This document shows positions 1-7,193 of a stretch of 20,370 nucleotides of DNA, in pieces. The first letter of the stretch is position 1. Each line of letters opens with the position of its first letter. Below the pieces are notes generated by a model, which did not search any database, was not told the origin of the DNA, and saw only the letters and a program-made list of their open reading frames with translations. The stretch is from JBGTIS01 sp041745535 (GTDB taxonomy: Bacteria > Bacteroidota > Bacteroidia > Cytophagales > Cyclobacteriaceae): assembly GCA_041745535.1 (NCBI GenBank), contig JBGTIS010000098.1, forward strand, positions 1 through 20,370, read 5' to 3'. Both the position numbers and the translations under genes were made by a program.

Positions 1-354
1 AGTGAAAAGTGGCTGGAGTTGGTTGTCGTTCAGCAAAGCCGGATAAATTAGCTGCTGGATCGTCTCCATAGATAGTGAAAAGGGCTCCTGGGTCGTGAAG
101 GTAAACCGCGCATCCGTATGCAATGCTTCCTGAAGGGTTAACAGCACATTCAAACCTGTGCCAAAGCCTACCTCTAGGATAGATACAGATTTTCCTATAT
201 TTTGCTGAAACCAATACTGTAGCCCGTTTCGAATGAAAACATGTTTTGATTCCTGTAAAGCACCATGTAATGAATGGTAGGTTTCATTCATCGACAGATT
301 GAGGAGTGAATGAGAACCGTCTCCGGTTTCTATAAGTTTCACCGTTTCCGCCAT
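1..354 (-). CDS. mnmD: tRNA (mnm5s2U34) methyltransferase MnmD-like, partial (3' end off window)
   Basis: The frame is open from an ATG at 354 to the window edge and gives the first 118 residues of a protein that continues beyond base 1. It resembles the MnmD methyltransferase family, which completes 5-methylaminomethyl-2-thiouridine at tRNA position 34 using S-adenosylmethionine. Visible signatures are the N-terminal TGDGSHSL stretch, the YHSLHGALQES motif (about residues 26-36) typical of this family, and a glycine-rich SAM-binding loop EVGFGTGLN (61-69). In E. coli this domain is fused to an FAD oxidase as MnmC; whether this is the stand-alone form cannot be told because the C-terminus is missing. 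It starts 9 nt after the ispF stop, so the two genes are probably co-transcribed. The family call is from motifs and is fairly secure; the exact modification is inferred. Confidence 0.75.
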   Translation of the reverse strand, partial: MAETVKLIETGDGSHSLLNLSMNETYHSLHGALQESKHVFIRNGLQYWFQQNIGKSVSILEVGFGTGLNVLLTLQEALHTDARFTFTTQEPFSLSMETIQQLIYPALLNDNQLQPLFT

Positions 355-363
355 CGTATGCAG

Positions 364-846
364 TTAATCATTTTTCTGAATTAATACCACGGCATGCGCC
401 GCAATGCCTTCCTTTCTGCCCACAAATCCCATTTGTTCGGAAGTAGTAGCTTTAATAGATATATCGGCTTCGGTTATTCCCATTACTTCGCACAGGCAGG
501 CTTTCATTCGCGGAATATAAGGATTGACTTTTGGTGCTTCCAGGCAAACGGTAGCATCTATATTACCAATAGAAAATCCTTGCTGCTCAATAAGCCGCGC
601 CACTTCTTTTAGCAGAATTTTACTGTCGATATTTTTATACTGAGGATCTTTGTCGGAAAAGTGGAATCCAATATCTCTGAGATTAGCCGCGCCTAACAGG
701 GCATCACAAATAGCATGGATCAGCACATCGGCATCGGAATGGCCTACCGCACCGCTACTATGCGCAAGCCGGATACCGCCCAACCAAAATTCTCGCCCTT
801 CGGCCAACTGATGCACATCGTAACCAAACCCTACTTTTATTTTCAT
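364..846 (-). CDS. ispF: 2-C-methyl-D-erythritol 2,4-cyclodiphosphate synthase
   Basis: IspF converts CDP-methylerythritol 2-phosphate to the 2,4-cyclodiphosphate with loss of CMP, the fifth step of the MEP isoprenoid pathway, in the cytoplasm as a metal-dependent homotrimer. The 160-residue length matches the family (E. coli 159). The metal ligands are visible as D10 and H12 in GYDVHQL and H44 in LIHAICDALLG. GHSDADVL, FHFSDKDPQYK and the C-terminal TTSEQMGFVGRKEGIAAHA substrate and active-site segment are also intact. It precedes the mnmD-like gene by 9 nt and is separated from nuoJ upstream by an 87-bp gap holding a perfect inverted repeat. The stop is TAA at 364-366. Nothing about the protein looks unusual. 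Confidence 0.97.
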   Translation of the reverse strand: MKIKVGFGYDVHQLAEGREFWLGGIRLAHSSGAVGHSDADVLIHAICDALLGAANLRDIGFHFSDKDPQYKNIDSKILLKEVARLIEQQGFSIGNIDATVCLEAPKVNPYIPRMKACLCEVMGITEADISIKATTSEQMGFVGRKEGIAAHAVVLIQKND

Positions 847-859
847 TTTTTCGTTTTTT

Positions 860-908
860 GTTATTCGTTAATAGTTATTCGTTTTCCTAATAACTATTAA
901 CGAATAAC
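860..908. repeat. Perfect 20-bp inverted repeat (hairpin) between nuoJ and ispF
   Basis: The arms 860-879 and 889-908 are exact reverse complements, separated by a 9-nt loop. The stem is AT-rich, and each arm contains the octamer element GTTATTCG or its start twice, so the arm is itself built from a short repeat (GTTATTCG-TTAATA-GTTATT). The hairpin fills most of the gap between the nuoJ stop (934) and the ispF start (846). No T-tract follows the stem on either strand: on the minus strand it is followed by an A-rich stretch. A classical intrinsic terminator is therefore not supported. It could be an mRNA-stability or processing hairpin, or a copy of a dispersed palindromic element. Confidence 0.85.
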
Positions 909-933
909 ATGCAATAATTAAAGCCTGGCGTAT

Positions 934-1503
934 TTAAAACTGTTTTTCCCTAATGCTCTTTTCTTCCCGATGTACTTTTCTTTTGAGCTGCCCTTTGGCA
1001 ATAAGCGCCGCGCCAATCAGGGCAATCAGCAGCAAAATTGCCACTAATTCGAACGGAAATAAATATATACTCATGAGTCCAACGCCAATTTGTTCAATGG
1101 TAGAATCTTTTACTACCGCTCCCGTGGCATTGGCACTTTTGATCCATGACAACGCCATAAAATCGGTTTGCAAAATATAATATACCAATATGGAAAACAG
1201 GATCAGGCCGATAACAATGCCCAAAAAACGGTTGTGCATGGTTGTTATAATTTCCTGTCCGGAAATTCTGTTGGTAAGCATAATACCAAAAATTATTAAC
1301 ACTAATATACCTCCGATATAGATCAGTATCTGCGCAATGGCCACGAAATCCGCACCGGCCAGCACATAGATGCCAGCTACACTCAAAAATGTTAGAATCA
1401 GAGAAAAAGCAGCATATAGCACATTTCTGGTGAACACAATAACCAGGGCAGACAACACTGTTAATCCTGAAAACACATAAAATATAAATAGATAAAAGTC
1501 CAT
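934..1503 (-). CDS. nuoJ: NADH-quinone oxidoreductase subunit J
   Basis: NuoJ is one of the membrane-arm subunits of respiratory complex I and contributes to proton translocation coupled to quinone reduction. The 189-residue protein has about five hydrophobic membrane segments. The N-terminal half carries the family pattern VLYAAFSLILTFLSVAGIYV followed by the ADFVAIAQILIYIGGILVL segment, which includes the conserved helix-3 region. The last helix is followed by a short basic cytoplasmic tail (KRKVHREEKSIREKQF). It starts 12 nt after the nuoI stop, so the two are a transcriptional pair. The gene that normally follows, nuoK, is absent; an inverted repeat and ispF come next. Confidence 0.95.
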   Translation of the reverse strand: MDFYLFIFYVFSGLTVLSALVIVFTRNVLYAAFSLILTFLSVAGIYVLAGADFVAIAQILIYIGGILVLIIFGIMLTNRISGQEIITTMHNRFLGIVIGLILFSILVYYILQTDFMALSWIKSANATGAVVKDSTIEQIGVGLMSIYLFPFELVAILLLIALIGAALIAKGQLKRKVHREEKSIREKQF

Positions 1504-1515
1504 TATTCTGATATT

Positions 1516-2337
1516 TTATTCTTGATTTGGGCTATCGTTTGGCGGATTTTTCTTCCGAACGGGAATTACAGGTTTTTTCCGCTGCCGCATAATCTTTTTA
1601 GCCATTTCCCGCGGCGATTCATCCTGACCGGTAGCTTTTGCCTCTGGTTTGTTTTTCGGAACCAACGGCCTGGCCTGTACTTTTGGTTCAAAAGCCGGCT
1701 TCGCTGCCGCGGGTTTTGGCTGGTCTTCGGCTTTTCCAGGAGTAGTGTTTGCTTTTGCCTTTTCAGCCTCTTTGGCCTGCATATACTGATCTAACGCCTT
1801 TTGTTTTTCCAGAATTTCCATCGGAGTCATCTCAGAAAAGGCGAATTTATGGTCAGCCACATCAAATTCGCTGAAATCGTATTCCTTGGTCATGGTGAGG
1901 CATTCCGTTGGGCAAACCGTAGTGCAGAGTCCACAGAAACAGCACTTGCCCATATCAATATCGAAACGGGCAGGATAAATCCGCTTGGAAGAACCGTCGG
2001 AAGTTTTCCCAATTTCCTCTACAGCCCGCACGGCCTCTATTTCGATGCAGTTTACCGGACAAATTTTGGCGCATTTATCACAAACGATACAATCGTCGAT
2101 CTCATTGCGCAACTGATAGCGACCATGATCGGGAACCGGAATTTCCTGCTTCGGATACTGCAAGGTAACGATACCCGTAGTTTGCTGAAAATAATCTTTA
2201 TTTTCTACACCAATTGGCTTTCTGCTTTGCCTTGCCTGTAAAAGATGGGAAAACGACAGTTTCAAACCAGTAAGCGATGAACTTACCGCTTCCCTGATAT
2301 TTCCCCAATAGGTATTATGAGTTCCCTGTTTTTTCAT
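1516..2337 (-). CDS. nuoI: NADH-quinone oxidoreductase subunit I (2x[4Fe-4S]), extended C-terminus
   Basis: NuoI carries the two [4Fe-4S] clusters (N6a/N6b) that pass electrons along the peripheral arm of complex I toward the quinone site. Two ferredoxin motifs are visible: C83, C86, C89, C93 in CIVCDKCAKICP and C132, C135, C138, C142 in CCFCGLCTTVCP. The core resembles other NuoI proteins up to about residue 185. The protein is 273 residues long, against roughly 160-220 for most NuoI, because of a C-terminal tail of about 85 residues rich in Lys, Pro, Ala and Glu that is probably disordered. It is the first gene of the nuoIJ pair, with non-coding DNA and a divergent tRNA gene upstream, so its promoter should lie within 2338-2545. 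No convincing promoter motif was found for it there. Confidence 0.95.
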   Translation of the reverse strand: MKKQGTHNTYWGNIREAVSSSLTGLKLSFSHLLQARQSRKPIGVENKDYFQQTTGIVTLQYPKQEIPVPDHGRYQLRNEIDDCIVCDKCAKICPVNCIEIEAVRAVEEIGKTSDGSSKRIYPARFDIDMGKCCFCGLCTTVCPTECLTMTKEYDFSEFDVADHKFAFSEMTPMEILEKQKALDQYMQAKEAEKAKANTTPGKAEDQPKPAAAKPAFEPKVQARPLVPKNKPEAKATGQDESPREMAKKIMRQRKKPVIPVRKKNPPNDSPNQE

Positions 2338-2496
2338 TTTATCCTAATAAAAAAGTAAAGCTAATTATTAGTGATTGGAAATTCAAAAAACCTATCAAAC
2401 GATGTGATTCATGTTTAAGGCCGATTTAGTATTTATAGTGATTGGCCATGTTCTTATAAACATTAAATTTCATTAATAAATACCTGCATCTCGTGC

Positions 2497-2527
2497 TTTG
2501 TCTTAGAAGGTATATTTTGTATTTTTG
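2497..2527 (+). promoter_or_regulatory. Bacteroidota-type promoter of tRNA-Arg
   Basis: TTTG at 2497-2500 is followed after 19 nt by TATTTTTG at 2520-2527. This fits the established Bacteroidota housekeeping (sigma-ABfr) promoter pattern of a -33 TTTG, 19-21 nt spacing and a -7 TAnnTTTG. The predicted transcription start about 6-8 nt downstream would lie some 12 nt before the tRNA. The match is by eye. Confidence 0.7.
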
Positions 2528-2545
2528 CATGCCCAATCAAAAACC

Positions 2546-2617
2546 GGCCTCGTAGTTCAATGGATAGAATAGGAGTTTCCTAAACTCTAGATACAGGTTC
2601 GATTCCTGTCGAGGCTA
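2546..2617 (+). tRNA. tRNA-Arg (anticodon CCT)
   Basis: The sequence folds as a complete cloverleaf. The acceptor stem GGCCTCG pairs with CGAGGCT (one terminal G-T pair), the D-stem GTTC with GAAT, and the anticodon stem GGAGT with ACTCT. The anticodon loop is TTCCTAA with anticodon CCT, which reads AGG. The T-stem is ACAGG/CCTGT with loop TTCGATT. The discriminator base is A2617 and CCA is not encoded (CTT follows). It stands alone on the plus strand opposite nuoI, behind a good promoter. Its 3' side borders gene-poor, decayed, AT-rich DNA, the usual setting of a tRNA-associated insertion site. Confidence 0.95.
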
Positions 2618-3106
2618 CTTTTATTATCTATAATTACTTGAAAATCAAGCACCTAAAAATGTTAATTTTAACTTTGGGAAACAGGGCCAAGATTTTTCTA
2701 ATATCTTTTAAATCTCCTCTTCATCTTCTTTTAATAATTCCAATCAGAAAAGCTGTGGACAAGCATAAGATATGCTTTATGTACTTATCCAAAGGCTGAA
2801 ATAGCCAGAAAACTATCCCTAAGCTTCTGAACTATTTTGAGAGGAAAGAGGCAAAAACGCTAACCTGATTGGATACAATAAGCAAGAATGAGCGGTATAG
2901 CGGTAGGGCTGCCCAGGCTCTTAAAAGTTTTGCCCAGCGTGGAACGCCATTAGTTTTGAATTATTGAGGAAAATGGTCGTACACTTCCCTAATCCTGGTT
3001 GATGTCATTACTAGGAAGAAGAACCGGTTTTCTCCGGAATGGGTTGTAACTTTTCCCCGGATTTTGCATTTGGAAAACATCTTAGCTTATATTATTATTG
3101 TGCCCG
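2618..3106. other. Gene-poor decayed DNA downstream of tRNA-Arg
   Basis: No intact gene is supported in this stretch. Short open runs exist on the plus strand, for example one around 2888-2965 beginning NERYSGRAAQALKSF and then interrupted by a TGA, and another from there to about 3161, but neither shows a family I recognise. Stops and frame changes are frequent. The most economical reading is the remains of one or more mobile elements, since a recognisable transposase relic follows directly. No tRNA-end direct repeat that would mark an attachment site was found. Confidence 0.5.
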
Positions 3107-3247
3107 TGCCTTGTCACCCATCGCCGCTTAGCAGATATAGAAACACTATAGCAAGAAATTAAGGCTTGGTCAGACGATGTAAACCAAACGCAACGGGAAG
3201 TATACTGTGAACTCATCAGGAAAATTAAGCATGGCAATATTGTTTAA
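3107..3247 (+). pseudogene. IS630-family transposase, C-terminal relic
   Basis: One plus-strand frame reads CLVTHRRLADIETL, an in-frame TAG at 3149-3151, then QEIKAWSDDVNQTQREV and a TAA at 3245-3247. The pattern RRLADI-x-TL-x-x-EI-x-AW-x-x-D-x-N-x-x-Q-R-x-V is characteristic of the C-terminus of IS630-family (Tc1/mariner-like DDE) transposases, where it follows the last catalytic acidic residue. Just upstream, matches to the preceding part appear split between frames, so at least one frameshift is likely as well as the nonsense codon. The usual end of the protein (VDWQF-type sequence) has diverged. No catalytic DDE residues or terminal inverted repeats were found. This is a dead fragment marking past transposition next to the tRNA. 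Confidence 0.7.
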
Positions 3248-3417
3248 TCACAATTTTAACCATGTCTTTTCGTGGTGAGTTTTCTTTCTGAAAAATACTT
3301 ATGTCAAGCTAATGGTACAAATTACTTTCAAAACCTTCTACAAGTGGTTGAAAGATTATGCGGGAATTACAGTTAATAAACAGAAGCAATAAAAGAACAA
3401 TCAATTAATTTTCAGAA

Positions 3418-4158
3418 ATGGAGAAAAATATTAAAACGATTCCTTTTTTATATTGGGCAATGAAGAGAAATATTAAATCGAATCCTTTTTTGTTTTGGAC
3501 TTGGTATCAATTATATCATAAGAAATGGGGTAAACCGAAAAGTTGGTTTTCTGCTGATACTCAATTGTACTTTGATGGTTATCCGCGATCAGGTAACACT
3601 TTTGGTGTTCATCTCATCCGTAGTTTATGGCCAAAAATGAATATTGTAGATCACTTTCATGCCATCGCACCACTTAAAGTGGCTATCAAAAGAAAGGTAC
3701 CTGCCTTTATCCTATTCCGAGATCCTGAAAACGCAATAACTTCAGCCTATATCAAATACCATGCTTTGCGCAATAAGAAATTTAGTATGACTGAGATAAA
3801 TACAAATTTATTAAAATCGATGATGGATGATTATAAACTCTATTATCAATGGGTTCTAAATAATAAAGCGGATATATCATTAATTGATTTTAAGGTTTTG
3901 GTAAAAAAACCTGATGAAGTCATGTTAAGAATAAATGAAAAGCTACCCCAACAGTATAGTTTAAATAAAGAGGATTTAATTGAAAGGGTTAATCACTCAA
4001 TAGATAAACCATTTGGATCCAAAGATAAACTTGGAGCAAGTTTGCCTACGAAAGAAAAAGACGAAGCTAAAAACCAGCTGAAAACTTACTTAACCGAATT
4101 GCCCGGCTTTCCTGATAACGTAAAGATATATGAGCGTCTTATTTCGCGCTCTAAGTAA
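3418..4158 (+). CDS. Sulfotransferase-family protein (PAPS-dependent type)
   Basis: The 246-residue product carries the two cofactor signatures of the sulfotransferase fold. The 5'-phosphosulfate loop is YPRSGNTF at residues 55-62 and the 3'-phosphate motif is RDPENAITSAY at 101-111. A VDHFHA segment around 78-82 could hold the catalytic histidine. Such enzymes move sulfate from PAPS to a hydroxyl or amine, often on a glycan or lipid. The acceptor cannot be predicted, and there are no sulfation-related neighbours. Residues 4-13 and 18-27 are near repeats (NIKTIPFLYW, NIKSNPFLFW) from a 42-bp tandem duplication, so ATG 3460 (residue 15) is an alternative start. The gene is visibly more AT-rich than its neighbours and sits beside a transposase relic, which suggests acquisition by transfer. 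Confidence 0.8.
   Translation: MEKNIKTIPFLYWAMKRNIKSNPFLFWTWYQLYHKKWGKPKSWFSADTQLYFDGYPRSGNTFGVHLIRSLWPKMNIVDHFHAIAPLKVAIKRKVPAFILFRDPENAITSAYIKYHALRNKKFSMTEINTNLLKSMMDDYKLYYQWVLNNKADISLIDFKVLVKKPDEVMLRINEKLPQQYSLNKEDLIERVNHSIDKPFGSKDKLGASLPTKEKDEAKNQLKTYLTELPGFPDNVKIYERLISRSK
3424..3507 (+). repeat. 42-bp imperfect tandem duplication at the start of the sulfotransferase gene
   Basis: Two adjacent 42-nt units (about 3424-3465 and 3466-3507) share the core AATATTAAA-CGA-TCCTTTTTT; AATATT recurs at 3427 and 3469. The period is 14 codons, so the frame is kept and the product has two similar N-terminal segments. The copies differ at several bases, so the duplication is not very recent. Confidence 0.75.
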
Positions 4159-4449
4159 AGCAGGTTAGGTTCAATCAGTCGAAATATTCAGGCATATCCG
4201 ATGCGGTTTTACCTACCAAATTCCGGCGGTAGCCGAGACGGATATACTATATTATTTTTTCCACTCTCCTTATTCAGGGTGATCCATGAGGTATGTTTTT
4301 ACCTTATAAAGACCGAAACTGCCTCAGAAATCTGGACAAAAAGTAGTATAGTCTTTTTTTGGAACTATTTCTCCCGTCTATTACATTTATAATGATAGGT
4401 CGACTTGCGCACTAGCTTTGCGCTGCGGCATACTTATCTTTTTCCATAA
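4159..4449. other. Intergenic region, no gene supported
   Basis: A 63-codon open frame (4201-4392, plus) lies here but shows no recognisable motif, has Phe- and Leu-rich composition expected of AT-rich non-coding DNA, and has no relation to its neighbours. I do not call it a gene. No terminator with a clear stem and T-tract was found after the sulfotransferase stop, and no promoter fitting the TTTG-TAnnTTTG pattern was found before the transporter at 4450; TATCTTTT at about 4435-4442 is only a partial match. The segment may be the far part of the accessory insertion. Confidence 0.4.
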
Positions 4450-5295
4450 ATGAATAAAATGAACGAAGTCATTTTAAAATCAACAGTTACCTGTCCGGAA
4501 TGTCAGCATCAGCAGGAAGAGACCATGCCCGAAGACAGTTGCCTGTATTTTTATGAATGTAACCACTGTGGCTTAGTATTGAAACCTAAAACAGGTGATT
4601 GTTGTGTGCATTGCTCCTACGGCACAGCGGCATGCCCACCTGTGAAAGCACAGCAAACCAAAAGCTACCAAAAATATTTACAGGTGGCCTTTGTGCTGAG
4701 CCTGATTACAATCGGGTATAATGCCATTGAAGGTTTTGTTGCCACTTTTTTTGGTGCTTCGGACGAAACGCTCGCCTTGTTTGGTTTTGGCGTGGACAGT
4801 TTTGTAGAGGTACTATCGGGTTTAGGCATTGCCCATATGGTAATGCGTATGCGGCAAAATCCGGTTTCTGAAAGAGACCGGTTTGAAAAAACCGCTTTAC
4901 AGGTTACGGGAACAGCTTTTTATCTACTAACAGCCGGACTGGTGATTGGCGCAGGCCTGGCTGTTTATTCCGGAACAGAACCTGAAACCACTCGGGCAGG
5001 TATTATTATCTCAATCATTTCCATAGGCACCATGTATTTTCTGTATGGAGCAAAAATTAAAGTGGGCAGGGCGCTCAATTCCGCTCCCATTCTATCCGAT
5101 GCTAATTGCACAAAAACCTGCTTTTATTTGTCCTTTATTTTATTAGGGTCAAGCATGCTGTATGCACTGTTTGCAATACCTTATGTAGATGCTTTGGGTA
5201 GCCTGGGCATTGCCTGGTATGCCTTTAAAGAAGGAAAAGAAGCTTTTGAAAAAGCAAAAAGCGGAAATTTAAGTTGTAATAATGATTGCTGTTAA
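4450..5295 (+). CDS. GDCCVxC-domain / CDF-like cation transporter fusion
   Basis: Residues 1-66 form a small cysteine-rich domain with C15/C18 (CPEC), C31, C37/C40 (CNHC), the signature GDCCVHCSYG at 49-58 and C62 in ACPP. This is the GDCCVxC domain, usually a free-standing small protein found near heavy-metal resistance genes. Residues from about 75 to 260 contain roughly six membrane segments resembling the cation diffusion facilitator (CDF) membrane domain, but the usual cytoplasmic C-terminal domain is replaced by a short charged tail ending CNNDCC. D116 (GVDSFVE) matches the helix-2 site. In helix 5 the usual D-A-x-H-x-x-x-D pattern reads D217-A-N-C220-T-K-T-C224, so thiols replace His and Asp. 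A soft, thiophilic metal is therefore a reasonable guess, but the substrate and direction of transport are unknown. M4 at 4459 is an alternative start. The gene stands alone and converges on the permease gene. Confidence 0.75.
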   Translation: MNKMNEVILKSTVTCPECQHQQEETMPEDSCLYFYECNHCGLVLKPKTGDCCVHCSYGTAACPPVKAQQTKSYQKYLQVAFVLSLITIGYNAIEGFVATFFGASDETLALFGFGVDSFVEVLSGLGIAHMVMRMRQNPVSERDRFEKTALQVTGTAFYLLTAGLVIGAGLAVYSGTEPETTRAGIIISIISIGTMYFLYGAKIKVGRALNSAPILSDANCTKTCFYLSFILLGSSMLYALFAIPYVDALGSLGIAWYAFKEGKEAFEKAKSGNLSCNNDCC

Positions 5296-5359
5296 CGAAT
5301 ATGTGGTATGGAAAATATCTGCTGACTACCCGGTTTTACTAACAGCAAAAATTTAATTC

Positions 5360-5381
5360 AAATGATTGGCACAATTCATTT
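5360..5381. terminator. Weak hairpin between convergent genes
   Basis: AAATGA at 5360-5365 pairs with TCATTT at 5376-5381, extended by TTG/CAA with one bulged T. It lies between the ends of the plus-strand transporter and the minus-strand permease and touches the permease stop codon. The stem is short and AT-rich and there is no good T-tract, so a role as a bidirectional terminator is only a suggestion. Confidence 0.2.
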
Positions 5382-7069
5382 TATAGTGGATCTGTGATAC
5401 CTAAATAATTTATGGCTATATATCCCAATAACCCAACTATAATTACATAGTAAAGGGTAGGAATAATGGTTTTCCTGAGTATCAACCCTTCCTTACCCAA
5501 ATAGCCAACCGTAGCTGAGGCTGCTACTACATTGTGAATCGCTATCATATTTCCTGCTGCTGCTCCTACTGCCTGAAGGGCCACCATAAAAGTAGTGGGC
5601 ATTGCCAACCTTTCTGCTACACCGAACTGAAAAAAGCTAAACATAAGATTGCTTACCGTATTGCTGCCGGCAATAAATGCTCCGAGGGCACCAATAGAAG
5701 GAGCAAACAAAGCATACACTTCGCCCACACTGGAAGCTACCCACTCTGCCATCACAATAGGCATGCCTGGCATATCCTGTGGATTAATACCCGAATTAAT
5801 ATAAATCCGCACCATGGGCACGGTAAAAATCAGCACAAATCCTGCACCCAGCACCATCCTGCCACTTTCCGATAAAGCTGTTTTTACGTCAGGCAATTTC
5901 ATTTTGTGCATAAATACCGTGATCAGGCCCACCACCAAAAGAATAGTACCGGGCAAATACAGCGGCGTACTGGCCGCTGAAATGGCCGTACCCAGAATTT
6001 CATTATAGCTGATCTGTACACTGCTCAGCATACTTTTAAAAGGAAGCTGAGGCAAACGGCTCAACACTAACAATGCTGCCACAAAAACATAGGGAAGCCA
6101 GGCTTTTATTAATGAAAATGAAGTATCAGGATGCTCATCATCCAGTTTCACACTTAAGGTCCCCATCCAATAGGAAGGCCACTTTTTTCTTTCAGGGAAA
6201 TCCCAGGTTTCTTTCGGCAGGAGAAAACCTTTTTTCGCAGCCCCCACCACAATCGTTAATCCAATTAATGAACCCAGCAGGGAAGGAAATTCCGGCCCCA
6301 GGAAAATCCCGGTCAGTAAATAAGGAATTGTAAAGGAAAGCCCCCCAAAAACAGCAAACGGAAACATGGCCAATCCTTCTTTCCAACTTTGCTTTGTACC
6401 GAAAAAACGGGTCATCATGCATATCATAAAAACAGGCATGAGCACACCAGTAATGGCGTGTAAAATGGCCGCATCGGTAGTAACCAGTTGTAAATAGTCT
6501 GGAAAGCTCAGGTTAGCTGCCACCAGTTGATTTTCTACATGCGGGCCCTGCAATCCTCCCCTTACTCCCACCAGAATGGGGGTGCCTACCGCGCCAAAGG
6601 TAACTGCCGTGCTCTGTACCATCATGCCCAGCATCACGGCCGCCATAGCGGGAAAGCCCATCGCCACCAGCAAAGGAGCGGTGATGGCGGCAGGTGTACC
6701 AAAACCGGCAGCCCCTTCAATAAAGGAACCGAACAGCCAGACAATAATGACCACCTGCACCCGTCGGTCCTGGCTGATACCCGCAAATCCATGACGAATC
6801 ACTTTTACGGCTCCGGAATAGTTGAGTAATGTCAACAGTAAAATGGCTCCGAAAATAATATAGAGAATATCAAAGGTGATGAACAAACCCTGAATAGACG
6901 AAGCCAGAATATTAGTAATCGGGAAATTCCAGGCAAAGTAGGCGACTACAGCAGTTAATAAAAAACCTACCGGCATGGTGGTTCGTGCTGGCATACGAAA
7001 CCCCACTAACATAATGGCTACTACTAAAATGGGCAAAAAAGCAAGGAGTGATAATACAAATAATGACAT
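5381..7069 (-). CDS. L-lactate/glycolate permease family (LldP/GlcA) transporter
   Basis: This 562-residue integral membrane protein has about 13 hydrophobic segments and the family signature FIEGAAGFGTPAAITAPLL near residues 116-134. A second hallmark is the C-terminal GAFIAGSNTVSNLMF region and the following VALQAVGAAAGNMIAIHNVVAAS-type stretch. The length agrees with E. coli LldP (551) and GlcA (560), proton-coupled carriers of lactate and glycolate in the cytoplasmic membrane. The two substrates cannot be separated by sequence inspection. It is the last gene of a minus-strand run with the FAD/Fe-S dehydrogenase and malate synthase, which tilts the call toward glycolate. A 124-bp gap precedes it with no strong hairpin, so co-transcription with the dehydrogenase is likely. 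The start at 7069 gives the expected N-terminus. Confidence 0.9.
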   Translation of the reverse strand: MSLFVLSLLAFLPILVVAIMLVGFRMPARTTMPVGFLLTAVVAYFAWNFPITNILASSIQGLFITFDILYIIFGAILLLTLLNYSGAVKVIRHGFAGISQDRRVQVVIIVWLFGSFIEGAAGFGTPAAITAPLLVAMGFPAMAAVMLGMMVQSTAVTFGAVGTPILVGVRGGLQGPHVENQLVAANLSFPDYLQLVTTDAAILHAITGVLMPVFMICMMTRFFGTKQSWKEGLAMFPFAVFGGLSFTIPYLLTGIFLGPEFPSLLGSLIGLTIVVGAAKKGFLLPKETWDFPERKKWPSYWMGTLSVKLDDEHPDTSFSLIKAWLPYVFVAALLVLSRLPQLPFKSMLSSVQISYNEILGTAISAASTPLYLPGTILLVVGLITVFMHKMKLPDVKTALSESGRMVLGAGFVLIFTVPMVRIYINSGINPQDMPGMPIVMAEWVASSVGEVYALFAPSIGALGAFIAGSNTVSNLMFSFFQFGVAERLAMPTTFMVALQAVGAAAGNMIAIHNVVAASATVGYLGKEGLILRKTIIPTLYYVIIVGLLGYIAINYLGITDPL

Positions 7070-7193
7070 AGTTTGGTTGTTTAATTTAAGATCCTCCCCG
7101 CATTTTCAGATAGGTTCATACCAGGTTAATTCAATGTGTTCCCCTGGTTTTAAATTTGTAAGTAATAGTTAAATAAAATAGAACAGACCATTA

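Noticed and set aside
860..908. Hairpin as an intrinsic terminator of nuoIJ
   Set aside because: No T-tract follows the stem on the minus strand; the bases after it are mostly A.
4201..4392. 63-codon plus-strand open frame between the sulfotransferase and the transporter
   Set aside because: Low complexity, no motif, no start signals; typical of AT-rich non-coding DNA.
2610..4449. Attachment-site repeat of the tRNA-Arg 3' end
   Set aside because: No second copy of the tRNA 3' sequence (CGAGGCT with its preceding T-arm) was found in the accessory segment.
7070..7193. Riboswitch or terminator between the dehydrogenase and the permease
   Set aside because: Only a 6-bp ACCAGG/CCTGGT pairing with a long loop is visible; no T-tract and no known riboswitch core.
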